Below are positions 45,879 to 53,764 of a stretch of DNA of 64,000 bases, one piece after another. Each line of letters opens with the position of its first letter. Positions within the stretch are counted from its first letter, which is position 1. The stretch is from Mycobacterium sp. IS-1742 (GTDB lineage Bacteria > Actinomycetota > Actinomycetes > Mycobacteriales > Mycobacteriaceae), in the NCBI RefSeq assembly GCF_001500125.1, contig NZ_LQIV01000017.1:1-64000 (forward strand). Direction: 5' to 3'. The notes beneath the pieces are model-generated. The model saw only the letters and a list, made by a program, of their open reading frames with translations. It ran no database searches and was not told the origin of the DNA. The position numbers and the translations under genes are program-made.

Positions 45879-46800
45879 TCACCCCGCCCGCGCGCCCGGC
45901 GGCGGCCAGTTCGTCGCGCCAGTCCTCGGCGCCGATCACGGTGGTGATGATCTCGGGTCGGCTGAAGCTGTCGTAGCGCATGCGGGCGGCGTGACCCGAT
46001 TCGACCAGTTCGGCCACCGACCCGTGCCGCGCCAGCGCCTCGCGCGCGGCGGTGAGCAGGTCGATGCTGCGGTCCAGGGCCGGGACGAGCTGCGGTGAGT
46101 TCGCCTCGCACATGGCGCGCACCAGATCGGGTGCGGTCCCGGCGACCCGGGTGCCGTCGCGGAACGATCCGGCCGCCAGCGCGAACGCCAGCGGCATCTC
46201 CCCGGCGGTGACGGCCAGCGCCTCGGCGAGCAGATGCGGCAGGTGCGAGATGGCGGCGGCGGCGGCGTCGTGTTCGTCCGAACGGGCAGGCACCACCACC
46301 GCGCGGCAGTCCAGCGCGAGCGTCATCACGTGCGCCCACACGTCGGGGTCGACGTGGTCGTCGACGCTGATCACCCACGGCGCACCGACGAACAACGCGG
46401 CGTCGCCCGCCGCCCAGCCGGAGTGGGCGGTGCCGGCCATCGGGTGCCCGCCGACGAAGCGGTCCTGCAGTCCGAAGCTTCGGACCTGTTCCAGCACAGT
46501 GCCTTTGACGCTGGTGACATCGGTGAGGGGGCAGTGCGGCGCGCTGTCGCGGATGTGGCCCAGCATCAGCCCGAGGGCGGGTACCGGCACGGCGAGCACG
46601 ATCAGCGCCGACGTCTCCGCGGCGCGGCCGAGTACCTCGTCGAGGTGTTCGCTGGCGTCGAAGCCGTCGAAGCGCGCACCCTGCACCCCCTCGACGGACC
46701 GGTTGTAGCCGAACACCTCGCGTCCGGCGGCCGCGGCCGCGCGCATCACCGAGCCGCCGATCAGGCCCAGGCCCAGTACGCACACGGGTGGATTCGTCAC
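45841..46800 (-). CDS. tyrA: Prephenate dehydrogenase
   Basis: A 319-aa enzyme converting prephenate to 4-hydroxyphenylpyruvate for tyrosine synthesis. The NAD motif GLGLIGG is at residues 10-16, and the family signature [14 protein letters not shown] contains the conserved His. [23 protein letters not shown] belongs to the helical dimerisation half. The start is the GTG of [12 protein letters not shown] at 46800; the 13 upstream in-frame residues look non-coding. The 3' end overlaps the DUF1089 gene by 38 bp. Equivalent to Rv3754. Confidence 0.94.
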   Translation of the reverse strand: MTNPPVCVLGLGLIGGSVMRAAAAAGREVFGYNRSVEGVQGARFDGFDASEHLDEVLGRAAETSALIVLAVPVPALGLMLGHIRDSAPHCPLTDVTSVKGTVLEQVRSFGLQDRFVGGHPMAGTAHSGWAAGDAALFVGAPWVISVDDHVDPDVWAHVMTLALDCRAVVVPARSDEHDAAAAAISHLPHLLAEALAVTAGEMPLAFALAAGSFRDGTRVAGTAPDLVRAMCEANSPQLVPALDRSIDLLTAAREALARHGSVAELVESGHAARMRYDSFSRPEIITTVIGAEDWRDELAAAGRAGGVIRSALPTRDSRR

Positions 46801-46880
46801 CGTTCCAGGTTGGCACACGGCGCCTGCGGTGGTGACCACGCCTGGTCAAAAGCGCTGGTGGGCGACTACCGTAACGCGAC

Positions 46881-47390
46881 ATGGGAGCACAGAGTGCGCC
46901 GGCGCAGGGCACGCCCGACGGGTTCGGGGTGGCCGTCGTCCGCGAGGACGGCAAGTGGCGGTGCGCGCCCATGCGACGGGCCTCCCTCAACAGCCTCTCG
47001 GTCGCCGAGAAGGAGTTGTGCGAAATCCGCAGTGCGGGAGCGGTGTTCGGTCTGCTCGACATCGACGACGAGTTCTTCGTGATCGTCCGCCCCGCCCCGT
47101 CGGGCACGCGGTTGCTCCTGTCGGACGCCACTGCGGCGCTGGACTACGACATCGCCGCCGAGGTGCTCGAACAGCTCGACGCGGACATCGAAGCCGACGA
47201 CCTCGACGACGTCGACCCGTTCGAGGAGGGCGACCTCGGTCTGCTCTCCGACATGGGACTGCCCGAGGCGGTGCTCAGCGTCATCCTCGACGAGACCGAC
47301 CTGTACGCCGACGAGCAGCTCGGCCGCATCGCCCGTGAGATGGGGTTCGCCGACGAGCTGTCCGCGGTGCTCGACAAACTCAATCGGTGA
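46881..47390 (+). CDS. tRNA adenosine deaminase-associated protein
   Basis: A 169-aa acidic protein found upstream of tadA in actinobacteria (Rv3753c type). It starts GFGVAVVREDGKWRCAPM and has a strongly acidic stretch (LEQLDADIEADDLDDVDPFEEGD). Its stop overlaps tadA as GTGA, so the two are translationally coupled. No catalytic motif is visible; a partner role for TadA is inferred from the fixed gene pairing only. Confidence 0.9.
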   Translation: MGAQSAPAQGTPDGFGVAVVREDGKWRCAPMRRASLNSLSVAEKELCEIRSAGAVFGLLDIDDEFFVIVRPAPSGTRLLLSDATAALDYDIAAEVLEQLDADIEADDLDDVDPFEEGDLGLLSDMGLPEAVLSVILDETDLYADEQLGRIAREMGFADELSAVLDKLNR

Positions 47391-47839
47391 GCTCCGACGA
47401 GCTCCTGATCCGCGCCGCGCTGGACGCCGCGGCGCTCGCCGGGCCCAGGGACGTGCCGATCGGCGCGGTGGTGTTCGGACCCGACGGCGCCGAACTGGCC
47501 CGAGCCGCGAACGCGCGCGAAGCGCTGGGGGATCCGACCGCGCACGCGGAGGTGCTGGCGCTGCGGGCGGCGGCCGCGGAGCTCGGCGACGGGTGGCGGC
47601 TCGAGGGCACGACGCTGGCGGTCACCGTCGAACCGTGCACGATGTGCGCGGGCGCCCTGGTGCTGGCGCGGGTCGCGCGGGTGGTGTTCGGGGCGTGGGA
47701 ACCCAAGACCGGCGCGGTCGGATCGCTGTGGGACGTCGTGCGCGACCGCAGGCTCAACCACCGGCCGGAGGTGCGCGGCGGGGTGCTGGCCGGTGAGTGC
47801 GCCCGGCCGCTGGAGGCGTTCTTCGCCCGGCAGCGCTGA
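47387..47839 (+). CDS. tadA: tRNA-specific adenosine deaminase
   Basis: A 150-aa zinc deaminase that converts A34 to inosine in tRNA-Arg(ACG); that tRNA is encoded at 32636-32708. The motif His53-Ala-Glu55 and the zinc cysteines Cys84 and Cys87 (EPCTMC) are complete. The GTG overlaps the preceding gene's stop (GTGA). The neighbour downstream is tRNA-Ser(CGA). Confidence 0.95.
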   Translation: MSSDELLIRAALDAAALAGPRDVPIGAVVFGPDGAELARAANAREALGDPTAHAEVLALRAAAAELGDGWRLEGTTLAVTVEPCTMCAGALVLARVARVVFGAWEPKTGAVGSLWDVVRDRRLNHRPEVRGGVLAGECARPLEAFFARQR

Positions 47840-47896
47840 ATCTCTGCACCGGCCGGCGATTAGGGGCTGCGCGGCCGGTTCGGTAAGCTGCCACAC

Positions 47897-47984
47897 GGTG
47901 GCGTGTCCGAGCGGCCTAAGGAGCACGCCTCGAAAGCGTGTGACGGGTAACCCCCGTCCGAGGGTTCAAATCCCTCCGCCACCG
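47897..47984 (+). tRNA. tRNA-Ser (anticodon CGA)
   Basis: 88 nt: acceptor GGTGGCG/CGCCACC with discriminator G, anticodon arm CACGC-CTCGAAA-GCGTG (CGA), long variable arm, and T-loop GTTCAAATC. The 3' end is followed within 5 bp by a terminator hairpin. Confidence 0.97.
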
Positions 47985-47988
47985 CCAT

Positions 47989-48023
47989 AAAGCTCCCGCC
48001 GGCTCACGCTGGTCGGGAGCTTT
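47989..48023 (+). terminator. Intrinsic terminator after tRNA-Ser(CGA)
   Basis: A perfect 10-bp stem AAAGCTCCCG/CGGGAGCTTT (47989-47998 and 48014-48023) is followed by a T-rich stretch (TTTGTTCTTC). Confidence 0.9.
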
Positions 48024-48152
48024 GTTCTTCGCATGCTTACCCGGCGGACAGTAAACCCTTCCTTCCCGCCGGGTGATTCTGGCTTGCGGGCGATTACGCA
48101 GTCGCGGCCTGGTCGGCAGGATTTCCGGTACCGCCCACCGAGAGGAATCACC

Positions 48153-48485
48153 ATGATCACCGCCACCGCCGGCAAACTCTCCCGCCGCAACTACGCCGCC
48201 GCGCTCCTCGGCGCCGCCGCCCTGTTCGCCCTCGCCCCGGCCACCGCCCACGCGCTTCCACCGGGCAACACCACGGGCAACACCGGCTGCCACTACACCG
48301 ACAAGGACGGCTACGACATCCCGATCGACGACGGCCAGTCCGTCATCGTCGACGGCAAGACCGTCACCTGCACCGGCGGGACGATCACCGTCAGCGGGGC
48401 CAAGGCCGACGGCGTGCGGCCGCAGCGCATCCCCACCCTCCAGGTCTTCGAGGCGCAGAAGCCGGCCCTGACGCAGGCCCGCTGA
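48153..48485 (+). CDS. Small secreted protein
   Basis: A 110-aa protein with a signal peptide: MITATAGKLSRRNYAAALLGAAALFALAPATAHA, cleaved near residue 34. The mature 75 residues contain Cys in NTGCHYTDKDG and VTCTGG, which could form one disulfide, and several Asp-rich turns. A GAGG-type ribosome site lies 8-12 nt before the ATG at 48153. No family recognised. It is followed by a strong terminator. Confidence 0.82.
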   Translation: MITATAGKLSRRNYAAALLGAAALFALAPATAHALPPGNTTGNTGCHYTDKDGYDIPIDDGQSVIVDGKTVTCTGGTITVSGAKADGVRPQRIPTLQVFEAQKPALTQAR

Positions 48486-48493
48486 GCACCTGT

Positions 48494-48527
48494 CGGCCCG
48501 CCATCCGCGAAAGCCGATGGCGGGCCG
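48494..48527 (+). terminator. Strong hairpin after the secreted-protein gene
   Basis: A perfect 12-bp stem (48494-48505 with 48516-48527) around a 10-nt loop begins 9 bp after the stop. No U-tract. Confidence 0.85.
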
Positions 48528-48563
48528 CCCCGGTTATCGGCCGCGAAGCGCGATACTGACCGG

Positions 48564-48953
48564 GTGTCCGAACGCAATGTGCTCGGCGGCCCGCTGCAGG
48601 AATGCGGCACCGATCCGCTGACCGGTTTCTACCGCGACGGCTGCTGTTCGACCGGACCCGAAGACCTCGGCGCCCACACGATCTGCGCCGTCGTCACCGC
48701 GGAGTTCCTCGACCACCAGCGCTCGATCGGCAACGACCTGTCCACCCCGCGGCCCGAATACCGGTTCCCCGGACTGAATCCCGGCGACCGCTGGTGCGTG
48801 ACGGCGGCCAACTGGCTGCGCGCGCATCACGACGGATACGCAGCGCCGGTGGTGTTGGCCGCCACCCACGAACGCACGCTCGACGTGGTGCCGATCGACG
48901 CGCTGCGGCGACATGCGGTCGACGTCCCCGACGACCCGGGCGGCCTCGGCTAG
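48564..48953 (+). CDS. DUF2237 family protein
   Basis: A 129-aa protein with the family pattern: NVLGGPLQECGTDPLTGFYRDGCCSTG at the N-terminus and PGLNPGDRWCVTAANWLRA later. The four cysteines may bind metal or be structural. The domain is small and cytosolic, with no assigned function. The start is a GTG at 48564. The stop overlaps the convergent secreted-protein gene within CTAG. Confidence 0.87.
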   Translation: MSERNVLGGPLQECGTDPLTGFYRDGCCSTGPEDLGAHTICAVVTAEFLDHQRSIGNDLSTPRPEYRFPGLNPGDRWCVTAANWLRAHHDGYAAPVVLAATHERTLDVVPIDALRRHAVDVPDDPGGLG

Positions 48954-49312
48954 TAGTAGAACGCGGTGAAGTCGGGTTCCCAGCCGTCCTGACACGTCAG
49001 CACCAGCCCGTCGGGGGACTGCGCGACACCGGTGCTCCCGTCACACGGTGCGCCCTGGGTGCGCACGCCCACCAGTGGCGGCTGCGGCACCCACGCGCGC
49101 TGCGCGTTGCACAGATAGTTGTTGCCCGACGCGTCGAGCCCGAACAGGTAGCGACTGCCACCGGAGACGCACTCGTCGCTCGGATCGATGTTGCGGTCCA
49201 CGTACGGCACGCAGTCCACGCTGTTGCAGGGGATCGCCGCGGCCGGCGAGGCCGTGACGAGGGGCGCGGCGAGCACACCGCCGGCCACGGCCAGGACAGC
49301 CACCAGTTTCAT
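48950..49312 (-). CDS. Small secreted cysteine-rich protein
   Basis: A 120-aa protein. The signal peptide MKLVAVLAVAGGVLAAPLVTASPAAA is cleaved near residue 26. The mature part has six cysteines in pairs (PCNSVDCVPY, DECVSGG, LCNAQRAW, PCDGS, TCQDGW) suggesting disulfides. Small aromatic-rich C-terminus ends TAFYY. No recognised family. It lies 18 bp before the PBP gene on the same strand. Confidence 0.82.
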   Translation of the reverse strand: MKLVAVLAVAGGVLAAPLVTASPAAAIPCNSVDCVPYVDRNIDPSDECVSGGSRYLFGLDASGNNYLCNAQRAWVPQPPLVGVRTQGAPCDGSTGVAQSPDGLVLTCQDGWEPDFTAFYY

Positions 49313-49330
49313 GGGCTCAGCTTGCCCGAT

Positions 49331-51091
49331 TCAGCCCGCCGGCCGCAGGAAGTTGCCCGAGACCGTGATCGCCGGCGCCGACGAATCCCCGCCGACCACC
49401 AGCGTCGCGAACGCGATGTCACCCGCGATCCCCGCGAACCACCCGTGCGAGTGGGTGTTGTCGCCGAACTCCGCGGTGCCGGTCTTGCCGCCGAGGTCGG
49501 CGATGTCGGACAGCGCGCTCGCGGTGCCCTCGGTGACCGTCGCGCGCATCATCGTCCGCAGCGCGTCCACGACGTCGGCGGGCAGCGGTTCGGCCGGGGT
49601 GTCCGCGGTGGTCTTCTCGCCGAGGACGAGCGTGGGGGTGACCGTGGCGCCGTGCGCGAGGCTGGCCTCGGCGAGCGCGAGCCCGAACGGGCTCACCGTG
49701 ACCGTGCCCTGGCCGATCCCGTTCTCCACCCGCTGGGCGGCGGTGTCCGCGGCGGGTACGCGGCCGGTGACGGTGGTCAGACCCGGGATGACGTAGTCGA
49801 CGCCGATCCCGAACGCGCGCGCGGTGGTGGACAACGCGTCGGCGGGCAACCGGTCGGCCAGCGCGGCCATCGACGTGTTGCAGGACCGCGCGAACGCCGT
49901 GGTCAACGGCACCGTGCCGAGGTCGAACTCGTCGTCGTTGGGGATCGTGCGGTTCTCGATCGTGAGCCGGCCCGGACATTGCACCGGTGTCTGCGGGGTC
50001 GCCAGGCCGGCCTCCAGGGCGGCGGCGGTGGTGATCGTCTTGAACGTCGACCCGGGCGGATACAGCCCGGTGAACGCGATGGCGCCCTGCGCGTCGGCCG
50101 CCTCGTTCTGCGCGGCCGCGAGGATGCCACCATCCGATGGCGAGATCGCGACGAGCATCGTGGGTCGCGGCTCGGCGGCGACGGCGGCCTGGGCCAGCAG
50201 CTGCAGCCGCATGTCCAGTGAGGTGCGGACGGGGTCGGTCGGTGCGGGCGGGGTGGCGGTCAACCGTTGTGCCGCCGCCCCCTCGGCGTCTACCAGGTAC
50301 ACCGACCAGCCTGCGGCCCGGGTGATGCGGTCGTGCCACACCGTCGGCAGTCCGGCCATCGCCGGCGAGGACAGCGCCCGGTCCGCGGTCAGCAGGTCGC
50401 CCTGTTCGACGATCGCGACGCCGGGCACGGCGCGCAGCTGCTCGGCGATCGGCGTGAGATCGGCCTCCCGCAACCGGATCACGGTGACGGCCGGGTCGTC
50501 GTTGCCGTCGAACTGCGCCAGAATCGACGCGGGTGTGACGGTCGGTTCGATCGGGGCGAGCAGCGCCGCCAGTGCGGGAGCCGAATCCCGTTGGGCGCGG
50601 TCCAGATTGACCAGTCCGACGGTCTGCCACGTCATCAGCGGTTGGCCGGTGCGGTCGAGCACCGGCGTCTGCAACTCGCTGTCCTCGCTGTACTGGAAGG
50701 CCATCCCGGGCCGGAGATCGGGGTGCAGCAGCGCGGGCGACCAGTCCAGCCGCCACTCGTCGCCGCTCTGCTCGGCGGTGCCGGTCGCCTGATATCCGAA
50801 TTCGCGGCCGGGGGCGAGGGTCCATCGATAGCTCAGCGTCTCGGTGGTGTCCTCACCGTCGACGGGCGCCGCCTCGACGCGCACACCGGCGTCGGCGCCC
50901 ATCCCCGCGAACATGGCGGCGATCACCTGTTCGGCGGCGGCCGGGTCGTCGGTCTGCTGGGCGGCCGCCTTGGCGTCGCGTCGGCCGAGGGCGTGGGTGA
51001 AGGCGCGGAACGGGTCCGCGGGGCTCGGCGACGAGCAGGCCGTGAGGGTGAGGACGAGTGCGCACACCAGCGCGAGGACGAGCCGCTTCAC
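49331..51091 (-). CDS. Penicillin-binding lipoprotein (class B transpeptidase)
   Basis: A 586-aa protein. A lipobox (LTAC, Cys19) follows a short signal. Residues 25-130 form an NTF2-like MecA_N domain, followed by a PBP dimer domain and a transpeptidase domain with the complete active site: Ser348-Thr-Phe-Lys351, Ser403-Cys-Asn and Lys536-Thr-Gly. It cross-links peptidoglycan outside the membrane. The layout matches the Rv2864c lipoprotein type rather than PbpA or PbpB. The GTG at 51091 was chosen because it opens the lipoprotein signal; upstream in-frame residues overlap the divergent gene. Confidence 0.93.
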   Translation of the reverse strand: MKRLVLALVCALVLTLTACSSPSPADPFRAFTHALGRRDAKAAAQQTDDPAAAEQVIAAMFAGMGADAGVRVEAAPVDGEDTTETLSYRWTLAPGREFGYQATGTAEQSGDEWRLDWSPALLHPDLRPGMAFQYSEDSELQTPVLDRTGQPLMTWQTVGLVNLDRAQRDSAPALAALLAPIEPTVTPASILAQFDGNDDPAVTVIRLREADLTPIAEQLRAVPGVAIVEQGDLLTADRALSSPAMAGLPTVWHDRITRAAGWSVYLVDAEGAAAQRLTATPPAPTDPVRTSLDMRLQLLAQAAVAAEPRPTMLVAISPSDGGILAAAQNEAADAQGAIAFTGLYPPGSTFKTITTAAALEAGLATPQTPVQCPGRLTIENRTIPNDDEFDLGTVPLTTAFARSCNTSMAALADRLPADALSTTARAFGIGVDYVIPGLTTVTGRVPAADTAAQRVENGIGQGTVTVSPFGLALAEASLAHGATVTPTLVLGEKTTADTPAEPLPADVVDALRTMMRATVTEGTASALSDIADLGGKTGTAEFGDNTHSHGWFAGIAGDIAFATLVVGGDSSAPAITVSGNFLRPAG

Positions 51092-51182
51092 GACCCCATC
51101 GTGACAGTCCGCGAAAAGGGCCAGAAACGCCGACCAGTAATGGGCGTCGCGTGTCGCGCGCCGAGACGGCAGGATCGTCGCT

Positions 51183-53435
51183 GTGACGGAAATCAACGAC
51201 CTGGCCCAGGGTCGGATGCGGATCCTCGACGCCAAGGCGGTCAACCTCGACGGATTCAGCGTCACCGATCCGGCGCTGGGCCTGGTCGCCATGCGCAGCC
51301 CGCACGACCCGGAACCGTCGCTGGTGGTGCGTGACGGGCGCGTGCTCGAACTCGACGGCACCCCGGCCGCGGACTTCGACGTGATCGACGAGTTCATCGC
51401 CCGCTACGGCATCGACCTCGCGGTCGCCGAGGAGGCGATGGCGCTCGACGATGCGGTGCTGGCCCGCATGGCGGTCGACGTCAACGTGCCGCGTGCCGAG
51501 GTGGTGCGCCTGGTCGGCGGGATCACCCCCGCCAAGCTCGCCCGCGTCATGGCGGTGATGACACCGGTCGAGATGCAGATGGCGATGCACAAGATGCGGG
51601 CCCGGCGCACTCCGAGCAACCAGGCGCACGTCACCAATCAGCTCGACGATCCGCTGCTGATCGCCGCCGATGCGGCCAGCGCGGTGGCCTACGGGTTCCG
51701 CGAGGTGGAGACGACGGTGCCGGTGCTCGGCGACGCCCCGTCGAATGCCGTTGCGCTGCTCATCGGTTCGCAGGTCGGCGTGGCCGGGGCGATGGCGCAG
51801 TGCTCGATCGAGGAGGCCCTCGAACTGCGGCTCGGCCTGCGCGGGTTGACCAGCTACGCCGAGACCATCTCGATCTACGGCACCGAGCAGGTCTTCGTCG
51901 ACGGTGACGACACCCCGTTCTCCAAGGCCATCCTGACCTCCGCCTACGCCTCGCGCGGGCTCAAGATGCGGGTGACCAGCGGCGGCGGGGCCGAGGTGCT
52001 GATGGGCGCGGCCGAGAAGTGCTCGATCCTCTACCTCGAGTCCCGGTGCGTGTCGCTGGCGCGGGCGCTGGGATCCCAGGGCGTGCAGAACGGTGGCATC
52101 GACGGCGTCGGCGTGGTGGCGTCGGTGCCCGAGGGTATGAAGGAACTGCTCGCCGAGAACCTGATGGTCATGATGCGTGACCTCGAGTCGTGCGCGGGCA
52201 ACGACAACCTGATCAGCGAATCCGACATCCGCCGCAGCGCGCACACGCTACCGGTGCTGCTGGCCGGCGCGGATTTCATCTTCTCGGGCTTCGGGTCGAT
52301 CCCGCGCTACGACAACGCCTTCGCGCTGTCGAACTTCAACGCCGACGACATGGACGACTTCCTGGTGCTGCAGCGGGACTGGGGCGCCGACGGTGGTCTG
52401 CGCACCGTGTCGCCCGAGCACCTGGCACGGGTGCGCCGCCGCGCCGCCGAAGCGGTGCAGGCCGTGTACCGCGACCTCGGGCTCGCCGACTTCGACGACG
52501 ACCGCATCGACGCCGTCGTGGTCGCCAACGACTCACGCGACCTGCCCGCCGGCGACCCGAAGGCCGTGGCGGAGGCGGCGACCGCGATCGAGGCCCGCCA
52601 GCTCACCGTGTTCGACGTCGTCGCCGCGCTGCACCGCACCGGCTACACCGACGAGGCCGAGGCGATCATGCGGCTGACCCGCGAACGCCTGCGCGGTGAC
52701 CAGCTGCAGACCTCGGCGATCTTCGACGACCGGTTCCGGGTGCTGTCCAAGATCACCGATCCGAACGACTACGCCGGACCCGGCACCGGATACACGCTCA
52801 CCGAGGAACGCCGCGCCGAGATCGACGGCATCCGCCAGGCCCGCACCGCCGCCGAGCTCACCGCCGACCAGGCCGAGCACGCCGGACACCTCACGTTCAC
52901 CGACGTCGAACCGGCCCGCCAGGGCAGCGATCCGCGGGAGGTGTGCATCGGGCTGTCCCCGGCGCTCGGCCGGTCGGTGTGGCTGACGCTGTGCGGTCTG
53001 ACGGTCGGCGAGGTGCTGCGTCAGCTCTCCGCCGGACTCGAGGAGGAGGGCTGTGTGCCGCGGCTGGTGCGCATCTGCTCCACCATCGACGTGGGGTTGA
53101 TCGGGCTGACCGCCGCCCGGCTGTCCGGCTCCGGCATCGGAATCGGGCTGCAGGGTAAGGGAACCGCGCTCATCCACCGACGGGACCTGGCACCGCTGGC
53201 GAACCTCGAACTGTTCAGCGTCGCCCCGCTGCTGACCGCGAAGATGTACCGGGAGCTGGGCCGCAACGCCGCCAGGCACGCCAAGGGGATGGCGCCGCTG
53301 CCGATCCTCGCCGGCGGCACCGACGAATCCATCTCCGCCCGCTACCACGCCCGCGCGGTGGCGCTGGTGGCGCTGGAACGCCAGGCCTGCGAACCGGGGC
53401 AGGCGCCGATCACCGTGGAGGCCAGACGAGTATGA
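51183..53435 (+). CDS. B12-dependent diol/glycerol dehydratase, fused large and medium subunits
   Basis: A 750-aa protein. About residues 1-555 are the large catalytic subunit (TIM barrel, with YAETISIYGTEQVF, SGGGAEVLMG and GSQGVQNGG motifs). About residues 575-750 are the medium subunit (VCIGLSPALGRSVWLTLCGL, VARICSTIDVGLIG type, IGLQGKGTALIHRRDL). It converts 1,2-diols or glycerol to aldehydes using adenosylcobalamin. Separate in classical pdu/dha operons, the two are one polypeptide here. The start is a GTG at 51183. Followed by the small subunit (ATGA overlap) and the reactivase. No microcompartment shell genes are present in the window. Confidence 0.92.
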   Translation: MTEINDLAQGRMRILDAKAVNLDGFSVTDPALGLVAMRSPHDPEPSLVVRDGRVLELDGTPAADFDVIDEFIARYGIDLAVAEEAMALDDAVLARMAVDVNVPRAEVVRLVGGITPAKLARVMAVMTPVEMQMAMHKMRARRTPSNQAHVTNQLDDPLLIAADAASAVAYGFREVETTVPVLGDAPSNAVALLIGSQVGVAGAMAQCSIEEALELRLGLRGLTSYAETISIYGTEQVFVDGDDTPFSKAILTSAYASRGLKMRVTSGGGAEVLMGAAEKCSILYLESRCVSLARALGSQGVQNGGIDGVGVVASVPEGMKELLAENLMVMMRDLESCAGNDNLISESDIRRSAHTLPVLLAGADFIFSGFGSIPRYDNAFALSNFNADDMDDFLVLQRDWGADGGLRTVSPEHLARVRRRAAEAVQAVYRDLGLADFDDDRIDAVVVANDSRDLPAGDPKAVAEAATAIEARQLTVFDVVAALHRTGYTDEAEAIMRLTRERLRGDQLQTSAIFDDRFRVLSKITDPNDYAGPGTGYTLTEERRAEIDGIRQARTAAELTADQAEHAGHLTFTDVEPARQGSDPREVCIGLSPALGRSVWLTLCGLTVGEVLRQLSAGLEEEGCVPRLVRICSTIDVGLIGLTAARLSGSGIGIGLQGKGTALIHRRDLAPLANLELFSVAPLLTAKMYRELGRNAARHAKGMAPLPILAGGTDESISARYHARAVALVALERQACEPGQAPITVEARRV

Positions 53436-53764
53436 GCGACGACTTCACGGTGGCGGCCGCCGTCGACGGCAAGCTGACGTTGTCCGATCTGCGGATGGAC
53501 CCCACCACGCTCGCGTACCAGGCCGTCGTCGCGGAGGAGAACGGCAATCCGCAGCTGGCCGAGAACTTCCTGCGCGCAGCGGAATTGGCGGTCATCGACG
53601 ACGAGGCGGTGATGGGTCTCTACGAGGCGCTGCGCCCGTACCGGTCGACGGCGGCCGAACTCGAGGCGCTGCGCGTCTCGCTGGACAACCGCGGGGCATC
53701 CCGGTGCGCCGAATTCGTGCGCCAGGCCGCCGAGGTCTACGCCAGGCGAGGTCTGTTGCGGTGA
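53432..53764 (+). CDS. Diol dehydratase small subunit
   Basis: A 110-aa protein. It contains the small-subunit core LTLSDLRMDPTTLAYQAVVAEENGNPQLAENFLRAAELAVI, in which helices pack against the barrel of the large subunit. It lacks the longer N-terminal extension that targets some PduE-type proteins to shells. The ATG overlaps the large-subunit stop, and the stop overlaps the reactivase as GTGA, so the three are coupled. Confidence 0.9.
   Translation: MSDDFTVAAAVDGKLTLSDLRMDPTTLAYQAVVAEENGNPQLAENFLRAAELAVIDDEAVMGLYEALRPYRSTAAELEALRVSLDNRGASRCAEFVRQAAEVYARRGLLR

Noticed and set aside
51092..51182. Cobalamin riboswitch before the diol dehydratase
   Set aside because: The gap is only 91 bp between divergent genes, too short, and has no B12-box-like sequence.
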